Shown: piece by piece, positions 1-5,516 of the stretch | Layout: every line of letters begins with the position of its first letter | How positions within the stretch are numbered: position 1 is the stretch's first letter | Source of the DNA: Campylobacterales bacterium | GTDB lineage: Bacteria; Campylobacterota; Campylobacteria; Campylobacterales; QNZT01 | Reading direction: 5' to 3' | Length of the DNA: 5,970 nt | Assembly (NCBI GenBank): GCA_027081495.1 | Contig: JALWKJ010000072.1 | Span: 1-5,970, forward strand | Position numbers and translations under genes: made by a program | The notes under the pieces: generated by a model | The model's database searches: none | Told to the model about the DNA's origin: nothing | What the model saw: the letters and a program-made list of their open reading frames with translations, nothing else

Positions 1-567
1 GTTTAAAATGCTTAGCGTTAAAAAGTAAAGTTTTTTTTCTTTTATATCGACACCGAATGCTTCTAGGGTATCAAGAACCTCAAGAGCTTTGTCATATAGT
101 CTAAGGTTGTCGTAAATCACTATGAGGTAAGTTAGAGCTTCTTCGTTTCTGGGATAAATTTTCAAAGCTCCCAGAAGAATTTCTCTCGATCTTTCCAAAA
201 ATCCGGCTTTGTAGTATGTTTTGCCAAGTAGAGTTAAAACATCTTTTTTTACGATCGTATCTTTGACGCCTTTTAAAATAGCTTGATAAATTTCTATCGC
301 TTTTTGGTATTCGCCGCCTTTTTCAAATGTTAGCGCCATTAAAACCGAAGATTCTATGGGAAGTTGTTTTTTTTGTATAACCTCTTTGTATTCGCTGAAA
401 CCGTCGTATTGGTGAAATTTTTTTAAAAACTTGTTGACGCTCGATTCTTCGTCTTTTGATTTGAAAAAACCCCATGAATAGCTAAAAAACGAAACTATAA
501 GAACTATGGCTACAAGTAAGATAACGCCGTAAATAGGGTCGCGATAGTCTATAGAAAAAATATCCAA
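1..567 (-). CDS. Membrane-anchored TPR repeat protein, C-terminus cut off by window edge
   Basis: The minus-strand frame stays open from an in-frame TGA at 603-601 to the window edge, giving 189 visible residues. No ATG lies near the front. The TTG at 567-565 gives MDIFSIDYRDPIYG followed by a hydrophobic segment at about residues 13-30 (GVILLVAIVLIVSFF), a typical signal anchor. A weak GGA at 577-575 lies 7 nt upstream. From about residue 70 the protein is helical with TPR-like pairs, clearest at 110-177: 'LGKTYYKAGFLERSREIL' and 'YPRNEEALTYL', then 'YDKALEVLDTLE'. The layout (one N-terminal anchor, then cytoplasmic or periplasmic TPRs) resembles LapB/YciM-like scaffold proteins, but the part that would show a C-terminal metal-binding domain is outside the window. 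TPRs mediate protein-protein contacts, and the specific partner is unknown. It is probably transcribed from its own promoter at 666-639. TPR fold is fairly sure; function is not. Confidence 0.8.
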   Translation of the reverse strand, partial: MDIFSIDYRDPIYGVILLVAIVLIVSFFSYSWGFFKSKDEESSVNKFLKKFHQYDGFSEYKEVIQKKQLPIESSVLMALTFEKGGEYQKAIEIYQAILKGVKDTIVKKDVLTLLGKTYYKAGFLERSREILLGALKIYPRNEEALTYLIVIYDNLRLYDKALEVLDTLEAFGVDIKEKKLYFLTLSILN

Positions 568-594
568 AATATAGTCCGTAAAGTTTGGTCTAGG

Positions 595-630
595 ATATTT
601 TCAAACACTTGAAAAAGAGCTTGAAAATAT
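595..630. repeat. 10-bp inverted repeat in the leader of the TPR gene
   Basis: ATATTTTCAA at 595-604 is the exact reverse complement of TTGAAAATAT at 621-630, with a 16-nt spacer. It lies between the predicted transcription start (about 632) and the TTG start of the TPR gene, so it could fold in the 5' leader or serve as an operator. It is very AT-rich, and such repeats arise by chance in this composition. Confidence 0.4.
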
Positions 631-638
631 TCTAAATA

Positions 639-666
639 ATTATAACAAAAACAGTATGAAAGTTAA
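639..666 (-). promoter_or_regulatory. Probable sigma-70 promoter for the TPR gene
   Basis: Reading the minus strand, TTAACT (666-661, weak -35) is followed by a 16-nt spacer and a perfect TATAAT (644-639). Transcription would start near 632, about 65 nt before the TTG at 567. The promoter is embedded in the inverted repeats that follow glnB, so glnB readthrough and TPR initiation use the same DNA. Confidence 0.55.
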
Positions 667-685
667 GAAGTGTTGTTTTTGTTAT
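642..685. repeat. 12-bp inverted repeat interleaved with the glnB terminator hairpin
   Basis: ATAACAAAAACA at 642-653 is the exact reverse complement of TGTTTTTGTTAT at 674-685. The right arm fills 12 of the 13 loop nucleotides of the neighbouring 662-696 hairpin, and the left arm lies just outside it. The two repeats are therefore interleaved (A-B-A'-B') and cannot both form fully in one RNA. Confidence 0.6.
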
Positions 686-696
686 CACTTCTTAAC
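662..696 (-). terminator. Probable terminator hairpin after glnB
   Basis: GTTAAGAAGTG at 662-672 pairs perfectly with CACTTCTTAAC at 686-696 (11 bp, 13-nt loop), starting 9 nt after the glnB stop. On the minus transcript the stem is followed by only a short U run (UUUC) and then a U-rich stretch 11 nt later, so as an intrinsic terminator it is imperfect. Its position directly after the last gene of the amt-glnB unit supports the terminator reading. It could instead be a 3'-end stabiliser. Confidence 0.5.
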
Positions 697-705
697 CAAA
701 GCCGT

Positions 706-1044
706 TTATAGAGCCTCTTCGTCCTCTTCTCCCGTTCTGATTCTAATAGTCTTTTCTATAGACGATACAAAAATCTTACCGTCGCCTATTTTACCGGTTT
801 TTGCGGCGGTTTGAATGGCGTTTAACGCGGTATCGACAAAACCTTCGGAAACTACTACTTCTATTTTTACTTTAGGTAGAAAGTCTATGACATATTCGGC
901 GCCTCTATAGAGTTCCGAATGACCTTGTTGCCGTCCGTAGCCTTTTACTTCAGAGACCGTCATACCCTCTATTTCCGCGGCTACGAGCGCTTCTTTCACA
1001 TCGTCTAGTTTAAACGGTTTTATGATTGCTTCTATCTTTTTCAT
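706..1044 (-). CDS. glnB: Nitrogen regulatory protein PII (GlnB type)
   Basis: This is a 112-residue trimeric cytoplasmic signal protein that senses 2-oxoglutarate, ATP and ADP and binds nitrogen-control targets. The length equals that of E. coli GlnB. Visible hallmarks are the start MKKIEAIIKPFKLDDVKEAL, the T-loop at 37-55 with Tyr51 in 'YRGAEYVIDF' (the residue uridylylated in enteric PII), the B-loop 'TGKIGDGKIFV' at 83-93, and the C-terminal 'IRIRTGEEDEEAL'. Asp54 and the overall wording match E. coli GlnB more than GlnK (Asn54). However, the gene directly follows amt, and amt-linked PII proteins are usually called GlnK and gate the transporter. The ATG at 1044 has a good Shine-Dalgarno (AAGGAG, about 10 nt upstream). 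It is co-transcribed with amt across an 80-bp gap carrying a strong hairpin. Whether Tyr51 is modified cannot be told here, as no glnD is in the window. Confidence 0.96.
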   Translation of the reverse strand: MKKIEAIIKPFKLDDVKEALVAAEIEGMTVSEVKGYGRQQGHSELYRGAEYVIDFLPKVKIEVVVSEGFVDTALNAIQTAAKTGKIGDGKIFVSSIEKTIRIRTGEEDEEAL

Positions 1045-1080
1045 TTGTTAAATTCTCCTTTTTTGTGAAAAGTCCATTTT

Positions 1081-1112
1081 AATCTTTTGCTTTAAAGTTA
1101 AAGCAAAAGATT
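1081..1112 (-). other. Intercistronic 14-bp hairpin between amt and glnB
   Basis: AATCTTTTGCTTTA at 1081-1094 and TAAAGCAAAAGATT at 1099-1112 form a perfect 14-bp stem with a 4-nt loop. It lies between the amt stop (1125) and the glnB Shine-Dalgarno (about 1055). On the minus transcript it is followed by AAAAUGG rather than a U run, so it does not look like a standard terminator. It could block exonucleases, guide RNase cleavage, or set different amounts of Amt and PII. As it is nearly symmetric, it could also be a DNA-level operator. Confidence 0.65.
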
Positions 1113-1124
1113 TTATGAATTTTA

Positions 1125-2381
1125 CTATAGATTAATTGATTTCTCGCCATGAGTAGCTTCGTCAAGCCCCATTTGCTCAGTCTCTTCATCTACTCTTCCG
1201 CCACCCGTTAGAAGGCTTGATATGAAAAAGACTACCGCGGTAGCGATACCGCTGTAAATTATAGTAAGTCCGATCGCTTTAATTTGAGCCATAAGTTGAG
1301 TTCCAAGAGCAAAATCTTCAGGCATTAAATAAGGAGCTATAAACAGCGCGGTGGCGATAGAACCCCAGATACCGACTAATCCATGAACCCAAAACGCGTC
1401 CAAAGAGTCATCTACATTGAATATTTTTTTAAGTTTTGTTACACCCAAAAATCCGACGACTCCGCCGACTAGGCCGATTATAATAGCGCCTGTAATACCT
1501 GCGCTGCCCGATGCCGGCGTGATAGCGACAAGACCGGCTACCGCGCCTGACGCTCCGCCGATCAAGGTAGCTTTTTTATAAAAGAGATATTCAACCAAAA
1601 GCCATCCTATAACGCCTAACGACGCGGCGACATTAGTAATCAAAAACGCGTTGCCGGCAACGCCGTCGGCCGCCACTTCGCTTCCCGCATTGAATCCAAA
1701 CCATCCAAACCATAGAAGCGCCGCGCCCAGAACGGTTAAAACCGGTGAAAAAGGTTTAATGGCCGCTTTGCCGTAGTCTCTTCTTTTTCCAAGTATCATA
1801 GCCACGACAAATCCTGCGACACCCGCGTTGATATGAACAACCGTACCTCCGGCAAAATCCATTTCACCGAAATTCAGAGTCTCTCCTCCGCCCCATGCCC
1901 AGTGGGTAATAGGCGCGTAAACCACTAAAATCCATAAAGCCGAGAAAATGACAAAAGTTGAAAATTTAACTCTCTCTATCATCGATCCGCTAGCAATAGC
2001 AACGGCGATTGCGGCGAAAGTTCCTTGAAAAGCGACAAAAAGAAGTTCGGGAATGGTTCCGCTTAAAGATTGATCGGTTATGCCCGAGAGAAATATTTTT
2101 CCCGTACCTATCATATCACCGTCGCCAAAAGCGATGCTGTAACCGGCTAGAACCCATACGAGCGTACCGACCGCGAATGCGATTAAACTCATGCCCATAG
2201 TATTTAAAACATTTTTACTTCGTGTCATACCGCCGTAAAAAAGCGCTAGACCCGCCGGCGTCATAAGCATGACAAATGCCGTAGCTACCAGCATCCAAGC
2301 CGTATCTCCAGAGTTGAGCTTTGCATCTTCCGCAAAAGCGGAGATCGGCAAAAGCGCCAATAGTGCAAATATATTTTTCAT
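1125..2381 (-). CDS. amt: Ammonium transporter (Amt/MEP/Rh family)
   Basis: This 418-residue inner-membrane protein carries ammonium into the cell as a trimer. Residues 1-17 look like a cleavable signal peptide (MKNIFALLALLPISAFA, then EDAK), as in E. coli AmtB, and about eleven hydrophobic segments follow. Pore residues align with AmtB: Phe122 and Phe230 (gate), Trp163, Asp175 in 'MDFAGGTVVHIN', the twin histidines His183 and His333 ('DAFWVHGLVG'), and Ser234 in 'WFGFNAGS'. The C-terminal tail from 395, 'GRVDEETEQMGLDEATHGE', is the conserved cytoplasmic tail that couples subunits and contacts PII. The start at 2381 has AGGAG at 2392-2388, 6 nt upstream. It is first in a unit with the PII gene, which suggests direct PII gating of the channel. 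The gene diverges from the chorismate mutase-like/dnaG run. All key residues are present, so it should be functional. Confidence 0.97.
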   Translation of the reverse strand: MKNIFALLALLPISAFAEDAKLNSGDTAWMLVATAFVMLMTPAGLALFYGGMTRSKNVLNTMGMSLIAFAVGTLVWVLAGYSIAFGDGDMIGTGKIFLSGITDQSLSGTIPELLFVAFQGTFAAIAVAIASGSMIERVKFSTFVIFSALWILVVYAPITHWAWGGGETLNFGEMDFAGGTVVHINAGVAGFVVAMILGKRRDYGKAAIKPFSPVLTVLGAALLWFGWFGFNAGSEVAADGVAGNAFLITNVAASLGVIGWLLVEYLFYKKATLIGGASGAVAGLVAITPASGSAGITGAIIIGLVGGVVGFLGVTKLKKIFNVDDSLDAFWVHGLVGIWGSIATALFIAPYLMPEDFALGTQLMAQIKAIGLTIIYSGIATAVVFFISSLLTGGGRVDEETEQMGLDEATHGEKSINL

Positions 2382-2416
2382 ATATATCTCCTGTGTAAAA
2401 TTTTTCGAACAATCTA

Positions 2417-2424
2417 ATTTTATA
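2417..2424 (-). promoter_or_regulatory. Probable -10 box of the amt-glnB promoter
   Basis: The minus strand reads AGTATAAAATTAG, with TATAAAAT at 2424-2417. Transcription would begin near 2412, giving a leader of about 30 nt that includes the AGGAG ribosome site. No convincing -35 is seen 16-18 nt upstream, as is usual for Campylobacterota housekeeping promoters. I found no sigma-54 (GG-N10-GC) element on this strand. Confidence 0.5.
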
Positions 2425-2490
2425 CTAAAATAAGAAGAAGTTATCCTAAAAAAGTGATTAAAATTTAGGCACTAGTTATGACGAGTTGTT

Positions 2491-2496
2491 TATAAT
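2491..2496 (+). promoter_or_regulatory. Probable -10 box for the chorismate mutase-like/dnaG run
   Basis: A perfect TATAAT at 2491-2496, preceded by a T-rich stretch (GTTGTT), would start transcription near 2503 and give a leader of about 60 nt. A small 5-bp hairpin (TCGAC 2497-2501, GTCGA 2507-2511) lies at the start site. A second, weaker candidate is TAAAAT at 2532-2537. Confidence 0.5.
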
Positions 2497-2552
2497 TCGA
2501 CTTTGTGTCGATATTGTATTGATATTTATGGTAAAATCATAGAAGCAAAAAT

Positions 2553-2557
2553 AGGAG
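2553..2557 (+). promoter_or_regulatory. Shine-Dalgarno that fixes the chorismate mutase-like start
   Basis: AGGAG lies 8 nt before the ATG at 2566. The frame is open further upstream to a TTG at 2503, but that would add 21 residues unlike the family and bypass this site, so 2566 is preferred. Confidence 0.75.
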
Positions 2558-2565
2558 TTTGGTTT

Positions 2566-2859
2566 ATGAAAAAATGTAATTCACTCGAAGAGGTGAGAGA
2601 AGAGATCGATAAAATAGACGATCAGATTCTTGAACTTATAGCAAAGAGAAAAGATATGGTAAAACAAGCGGCGAATTTCAAGCACTCGGTCGATGAGATA
2701 AAAGCCGACGAGAGGATCGATCATGTTCTAGATCGCGTACGACACAAAGCGTTGACGCTTGGCGTATCGCCGAATCTAGTCGCGGAGATTTATGCGAAAA
2801 TGATAGACGATATGGTAGAAACGGAGATCGCTCAGTTTAGAAATGTTACGAATTTCTAA
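2566..2859 (+). CDS. Stand-alone AroQ-fold chorismate mutase / PchB-like protein
   Basis: This 97-residue all-helical protein is the size of one AroQ domain. Chorismate mutase turns chorismate into prephenate for Phe/Tyr synthesis, and the related PchB splits isochorismate to salicylate and pyruvate. Residues matching the E. coli PheA mutase site are Arg11 ('EVREEIDKID'), Arg28 ('AKRKDMV'), Lys39 ('NFKHS') and Arg50 ('ADERI'). Two positions differ: the residue after Arg50 is Ile where the E. coli enzyme has Glu52, and Glu87 stands where the E. coli and PchB proteins have Gln. 'CNSLEEVREEID', 'VKQAANFK' and 'ADERI' read closer to PchB than to PheA, although no salicylate or siderophore genes are nearby. 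Cytoplasmic. It is the first gene of the run leading into dnaG, 21 bp upstream of it. Fold is fairly sure; mutase versus lyase is not settled by sequence alone. Confidence 0.82.
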   Translation: MKKCNSLEEVREEIDKIDDQILELIAKRKDMVKQAANFKHSVDEIKADERIDHVLDRVRHKALTLGVSPNLVAEIYAKMIDDMVETEIAQFRNVTNF

Positions 2860-2860
2860 A
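2836..2860 (+). repeat. 9-bp inverted repeat spanning the stop codon before dnaG
   Basis: TTTAGAAAT at 2836-2844 is the exact reverse complement of ATTTCTAAA at 2852-2860, with a 7-nt loop. It covers the last codons and stop of the upstream gene and sits just before the dnaG promoter-like element, overlapping where a -35 would be. There is no U run after it. It may be an operator, a weak attenuating hairpin, or chance in AT-rich DNA. Confidence 0.45.
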
Positions 2861-2865
2861 ATATT

Positions 2866-2874
2866 TGATATACT
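2866..2874 (+). promoter_or_regulatory. Extended -10 promoter abutting the dnaG start codon
   Basis: TGA-TATACT at 2866-2874 is an extended -10 box (TGn plus TATACT, one mismatch to TATAAT). The gap to the dnaG ATG is 6 nt (2875-2880), so a start 7 nt after the box falls on the A of ATG at 2881. No Shine-Dalgarno is visible before this ATG. Together these suggest a leaderless dnaG transcript in addition to readthrough from upstream. Confidence 0.5.
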
Positions 2875-2880
2875 CTTGTC

Positions 2881-4548
2881 ATGATAGAACAGGATTCGAT
2901 AGAAGCTCTTAAAAACAGACTCGATATAGTCGATGTCGTAAGCGGTTATATCGAGCTTAAAAAAAGCGGAGCCGGTTTTAAGGCAAACTGCCCTTTTCAT
3001 GGCGAAAAAACGCCCTCTTTTAATGTAAGTCCTCAAAAACAGATATATAAATGTTTCGGTTGCGGCGTCGGCGGCGATGCCATAAAATTCGTTATGGAGT
3101 ATGAAAAGTTATCATATCCCGAAGCGATAGAAAAACTGGCTAGGCAGTACAATATAAACCTAACATATACGAAAGAAAAAAAAGAGTTTTCTAAAGAAAA
3201 AAAAATATTTGAAGATTTAAATCTCTTTTTTAGAAAAAATCTTGATTCCAATCAGACGGCAAAACAGTATCTTAAAGAGCGCGGTGTTTTTGAATCTTCT
3301 ATCGAAAAATTTGAGATAGGATATGCGCCGCACTCCGCAAAAACTCTCGATTTTATGAGGATGCAAAATGTTAAGTTTAGCGAAGCCAAAGATTTTGGGC
3401 TTGTCGCGGTCGATGAAAAGGGTAGGGCGTATGCAAGATTTATCCAAAGAATCACATTTCCGATCTTTACTCCAAACGGTATTCTTGTCGGTTTTGGGGG
3501 AAGAACCATTAGTTCTCACCCCGCAAAATATATAAATTCTCCCCAAAGTAAAATTTTCGATAAATCGCATCTTTTATATGGATATCATAAAGCTAAAGCG
3601 ACGATTTTGCAAAAAGGGGAGATTATCGTAACCGAGGGTTATCTCGATGTGATTATGCTTCATCAAGCCGGTTTTACAAATACCGTGGCGACTCTGGGCA
3701 CCGCGTTGACGGATTATCATGTTCCGATCATCGCAAGAGGAGATCCCGAAGTGATTTTAGCGTACGATGGAGATAAAGCCGGAAAATCGGCGGCTTTTAA
3801 AGCGGCGTCGATGTTGAGCAAAAAAGGTTTAAGCGGAGGCGTAGTACTGTTTGAAGAGGGGATGGATCCGGCTGATATGGTTTTGGCTAAAAAGACGGAT
3901 GAATTAAACGCCTTGTTTAAAAAGCCTAAACCTCTTATCGAATTTTGTATAGAAGAGATAGTTAACTCTTTTGATATCTCCAATCCTTTGCAAAAAGAGA
4001 AAGCGTTTGAAGAAGCGATAAAATATCTAAAAACATTGACTCCTATTTTACAAGAAGAGTATAGAGGTTTTGTTGCCGCGTTGCTTCGAATCGATGAAAA
4101 ACTCATAAGTGCGAAACACGAAAGATTTTTACAAAGCCAATTGCAAAATACCGGAGGAAGAAAAAAAGAGGATATGGCGGAACTCTCTATGATAAAAACG
4201 GCTATAAACAATCCCTCCGTACTCGATAGGATTTTTGATATAGTCGGTATGGAGGTTTTTCGCGTTCATTCGCATGAGTTTTCACTGGTCGCGCAAGAGA
4301 GGTTTGATCATCCCGATTTGCTGGGTATAGCGATTCGCGACGAGATAAAAGAGCTTGATGAAGAAGAACTTAAAAAACAGTTAAGGCTTTTTTTGATAAA
4401 ACACTACAGTGAAAGTTTGCGACAAGTAAGCAAAAATAGGGCTATTTCGGCTGAGAAAAAAAACTTTTTGCTTAGAAAAATAAAAGAAAATCTACAAAAA
4501 TTAAAAAAAGGAGAATTGGTTCAATATGAGAGCTTTGGCACTATTTAG
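2881..4548 (+). CDS. dnaG: DNA primase DnaG
   Basis: This 555-residue primase makes RNA primers for the replication fork, working with the DnaB helicase. The N-terminal zinc-binding domain (about 1-100) has Cys37, His40, Cys58 and Cys61 ('CPFHGEKTPSF', 'CFGCGVGGDAI'). A lysine-rich linker (98-109) follows. The RNA polymerase core has the basic motif 'KYINSPQSKIFDKSH' at 216-230. The TOPRIM part shows Glu252 ('TEGYLDVI'), Asp296 and Asp298 ('AYDGDKAG') and Asp329 ('MDPADM'), the metal-binding acids. In the last motif Ala331 stands where E. coli has Asp347, with Asp332 next to it. Residues from about 430 are charged and helical, fitting the helicase-binding domain. MIEQDSIEAL is the usual start of family members, so the 2881 ATG is secure despite lacking a Shine-Dalgarno. 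The last 23 bases overlap the next gene in another frame. The usual rpsU-dnaG-rpoD arrangement is absent. Confidence 0.97.
   Translation: MIEQDSIEALKNRLDIVDVVSGYIELKKSGAGFKANCPFHGEKTPSFNVSPQKQIYKCFGCGVGGDAIKFVMEYEKLSYPEAIEKLARQYNINLTYTKEKKEFSKEKKIFEDLNLFFRKNLDSNQTAKQYLKERGVFESSIEKFEIGYAPHSAKTLDFMRMQNVKFSEAKDFGLVAVDEKGRAYARFIQRITFPIFTPNGILVGFGGRTISSHPAKYINSPQSKIFDKSHLLYGYHKAKATILQKGEIIVTEGYLDVIMLHQAGFTNTVATLGTALTDYHVPIIARGDPEVILAYDGDKAGKSAAFKAASMLSKKGLSGGVVLFEEGMDPADMVLAKKTDELNALFKKPKPLIEFCIEEIVNSFDISNPLQKEKAFEEAIKYLKTLTPILQEEYRGFVAALLRIDEKLISAKHERFLQSQLQNTGGRKKEDMAELSMIKTAINNPSVLDRIFDIVGMEVFRVHSHEFSLVAQERFDHPDLLGIAIRDEIKELDEEELKKQLRLFLIKHYSESLRQVSKNRAISAEKKNFLLRKIKENLQKLKKGELVQYESFGTI
4508..4513 (+). 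promoter_or_regulatory. Ribosome site of the PP-loop gene, inside dnaG
   Basis: AAGGAG at 4508-4513 lies within the dnaG coding end, 12 nt before the ATG at 4526. The spacing is long. With the 23-base overlap, ribosomes finishing dnaG could reinitiate here. Confidence 0.6.
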
Positions 4549-5515
4549 CGGAGGTCTTGACAGTATGCTTTCGATAAAACTTATAACGGATCAGGGGGTT
4601 GAAGTTACGGCGCTTCATATCGATACCGGATTTGGCGGAAATAAAGACAAAAGCGCTATTATGAAAAAAAGAGCCGCTATGGTCGGCGCCGATTTTGAGA
4701 TAGTAAATATAAGAGAGCAATTTATCGAAGAGATACTTTTTGATCCAAAATACGGCTACGGTAAAAATTTTAATCCTTGTATCGATTGTCATGGAAATAT
4801 GTTTCGTATAGCAAAAGAGTTACTGCCGAAATACGGCGCTAGTTTTATCATAACGGGTGAAGTGATAGGTCAAAGACCGATGAGCCAAAGGGCAGACGCT
4901 ATCAAAAATGTAACTAGACTCGCCGGCGACGAGGAAGGGGGCTTGATACTTAGACCGATGAGCGCAAAACTTATGGAGCCGACGATTCCCGAAAAAAAAG
5001 GGTGGGTTGATCGTGAAAAACTTCTTGGAATTTCGGGAAGAAACAGAGAAGTTCAATTGCGACTCGCAAAAGAGTACGAATTTGAAGAGTATGAGAGTCC
5101 CGGCGGAGGTTGTTTGCTAACAGACGGCGCTTTTGAGCAAAAACTAAGAGATGCCGTCGCTTACGAAAAAAAGTTTGAAGTCGCGGATATCGATGTTTTA
5201 AAAGCCGGACGCCACTTGAGACTTCCCGAAGGCGCAAAGTTGGTCATAGGTAGAAATCAAGAAGATAATGAAACGATAAATAAGATACAAAATGACAAAT
5301 ATCTTTTTGCCAAGGCTGCCGATATACCCGGTCCCGTGTGTCTCATATCAAAAGGCGCGACGGATGCGGATAAACAACTTGCGGCAAAATTGATTCTTAC
5401 ATATACCAAAACTCCAAAAGATCAATACGCCGGAGTGTTTGTAGGCGAAGAGAAGATAAATACGGCTCCGTTTGAGACAAAAGCCGTAGCGCGGAATTAT
5501 TTTGTGGTCAAATAA
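4526..5515 (+). CDS. PP-loop ATPase fused to NFACT-R-like domain, probable tRNA thiolation enzyme
   Basis: This is a 329-residue cytoplasmic protein. Residues 1-200 form a PP-loop (adenylating) ATPase like ThiI and MnmA: the P-loop 'LFSGGLDS' at 6-13, 'HIDTGFGG' at 31-38, the Cys pair Cys85/Cys88 in 'NPCIDCHG', 'ITGEVIGQRPMSQ' at 109-121, and Cys196 in 'SPGGGCLLTD'. PP-loop thiolases activate a tRNA base with ATP and use such cysteines for sulfur transfer or a metal cluster. Residues from about 225 ('LKAGRHLRLPEGAKLVIGRN', then 'EDNETI' and 'DIPGPVCLISKG') match the NFACT-R pattern, an RNA-binding domain known from RqcH/NEMF proteins. PP-loop/NFACT-R fusions have been described in diverse bacteria and predicted to modify RNA. 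There is no THUMP or rhodanese domain, so it is not a classical ThiI. It starts inside dnaG and is followed closely by two small membrane genes. Domain calls are fairly sure; the modified base is unknown. Confidence 0.85.
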   Translation: MRALALFSGGLDSMLSIKLITDQGVEVTALHIDTGFGGNKDKSAIMKKRAAMVGADFEIVNIREQFIEEILFDPKYGYGKNFNPCIDCHGNMFRIAKELLPKYGASFIITGEVIGQRPMSQRADAIKNVTRLAGDEEGGLILRPMSAKLMEPTIPEKKGWVDREKLLGISGRNREVQLRLAKEYEFEEYESPGGGCLLTDGAFEQKLRDAVAYEKKFEVADIDVLKAGRHLRLPEGAKLVIGRNQEDNETINKIQNDKYLFAKAADIPGPVCLISKGATDADKQLAAKLILTYTKTPKDQYAGVFVGEEKINTAPFETKAVARNYFVVK

Positions 5516-5516
5516 A

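Noticed and set aside
642..696. A full H-type pseudoknot from the interleaved repeats
   Set aside because: Stems of 11 and 12 bp with linkers of 0, 1 and 8 nt could not both form completely for steric reasons. Competing structures are more likely than one folded pseudoknot.
2468..2481. Sigma-54-like element (GG-N10-GA, 'TAGGCAC...ATGA') on the plus strand
   Set aside because: The -12 dinucleotide is GA rather than GC, the flanks fit poorly, and it points at the chorismate mutase-like gene rather than at amt-glnB, where nitrogen control would be expected.
2497..2511. Small hairpin TCGAC/GTCGA as a riboswitch or leader element
   Set aside because: With five base pairs and no wider structure, the leader is too short and simple to support a riboswitch call.
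2503..2565. 21-residue N-terminal extension of the chorismate mutase-like protein from a TTG at 2503
   Set aside because: It bypasses a good AGGAG site before the ATG at 2566, resembles no AroQ protein, and would begin at about the predicted transcription start.
3717..4211. 164-codon open frame antisense to dnaG
   Set aside because: It is a shadow of the dnaG coding frame with no ribosome site. Its Ser/Phe/Ile-rich composition mirrors the Lys/Glu/Ala codons on the other strand. The same applies to the other antisense frames over dnaG, amt and the PP-loop gene.
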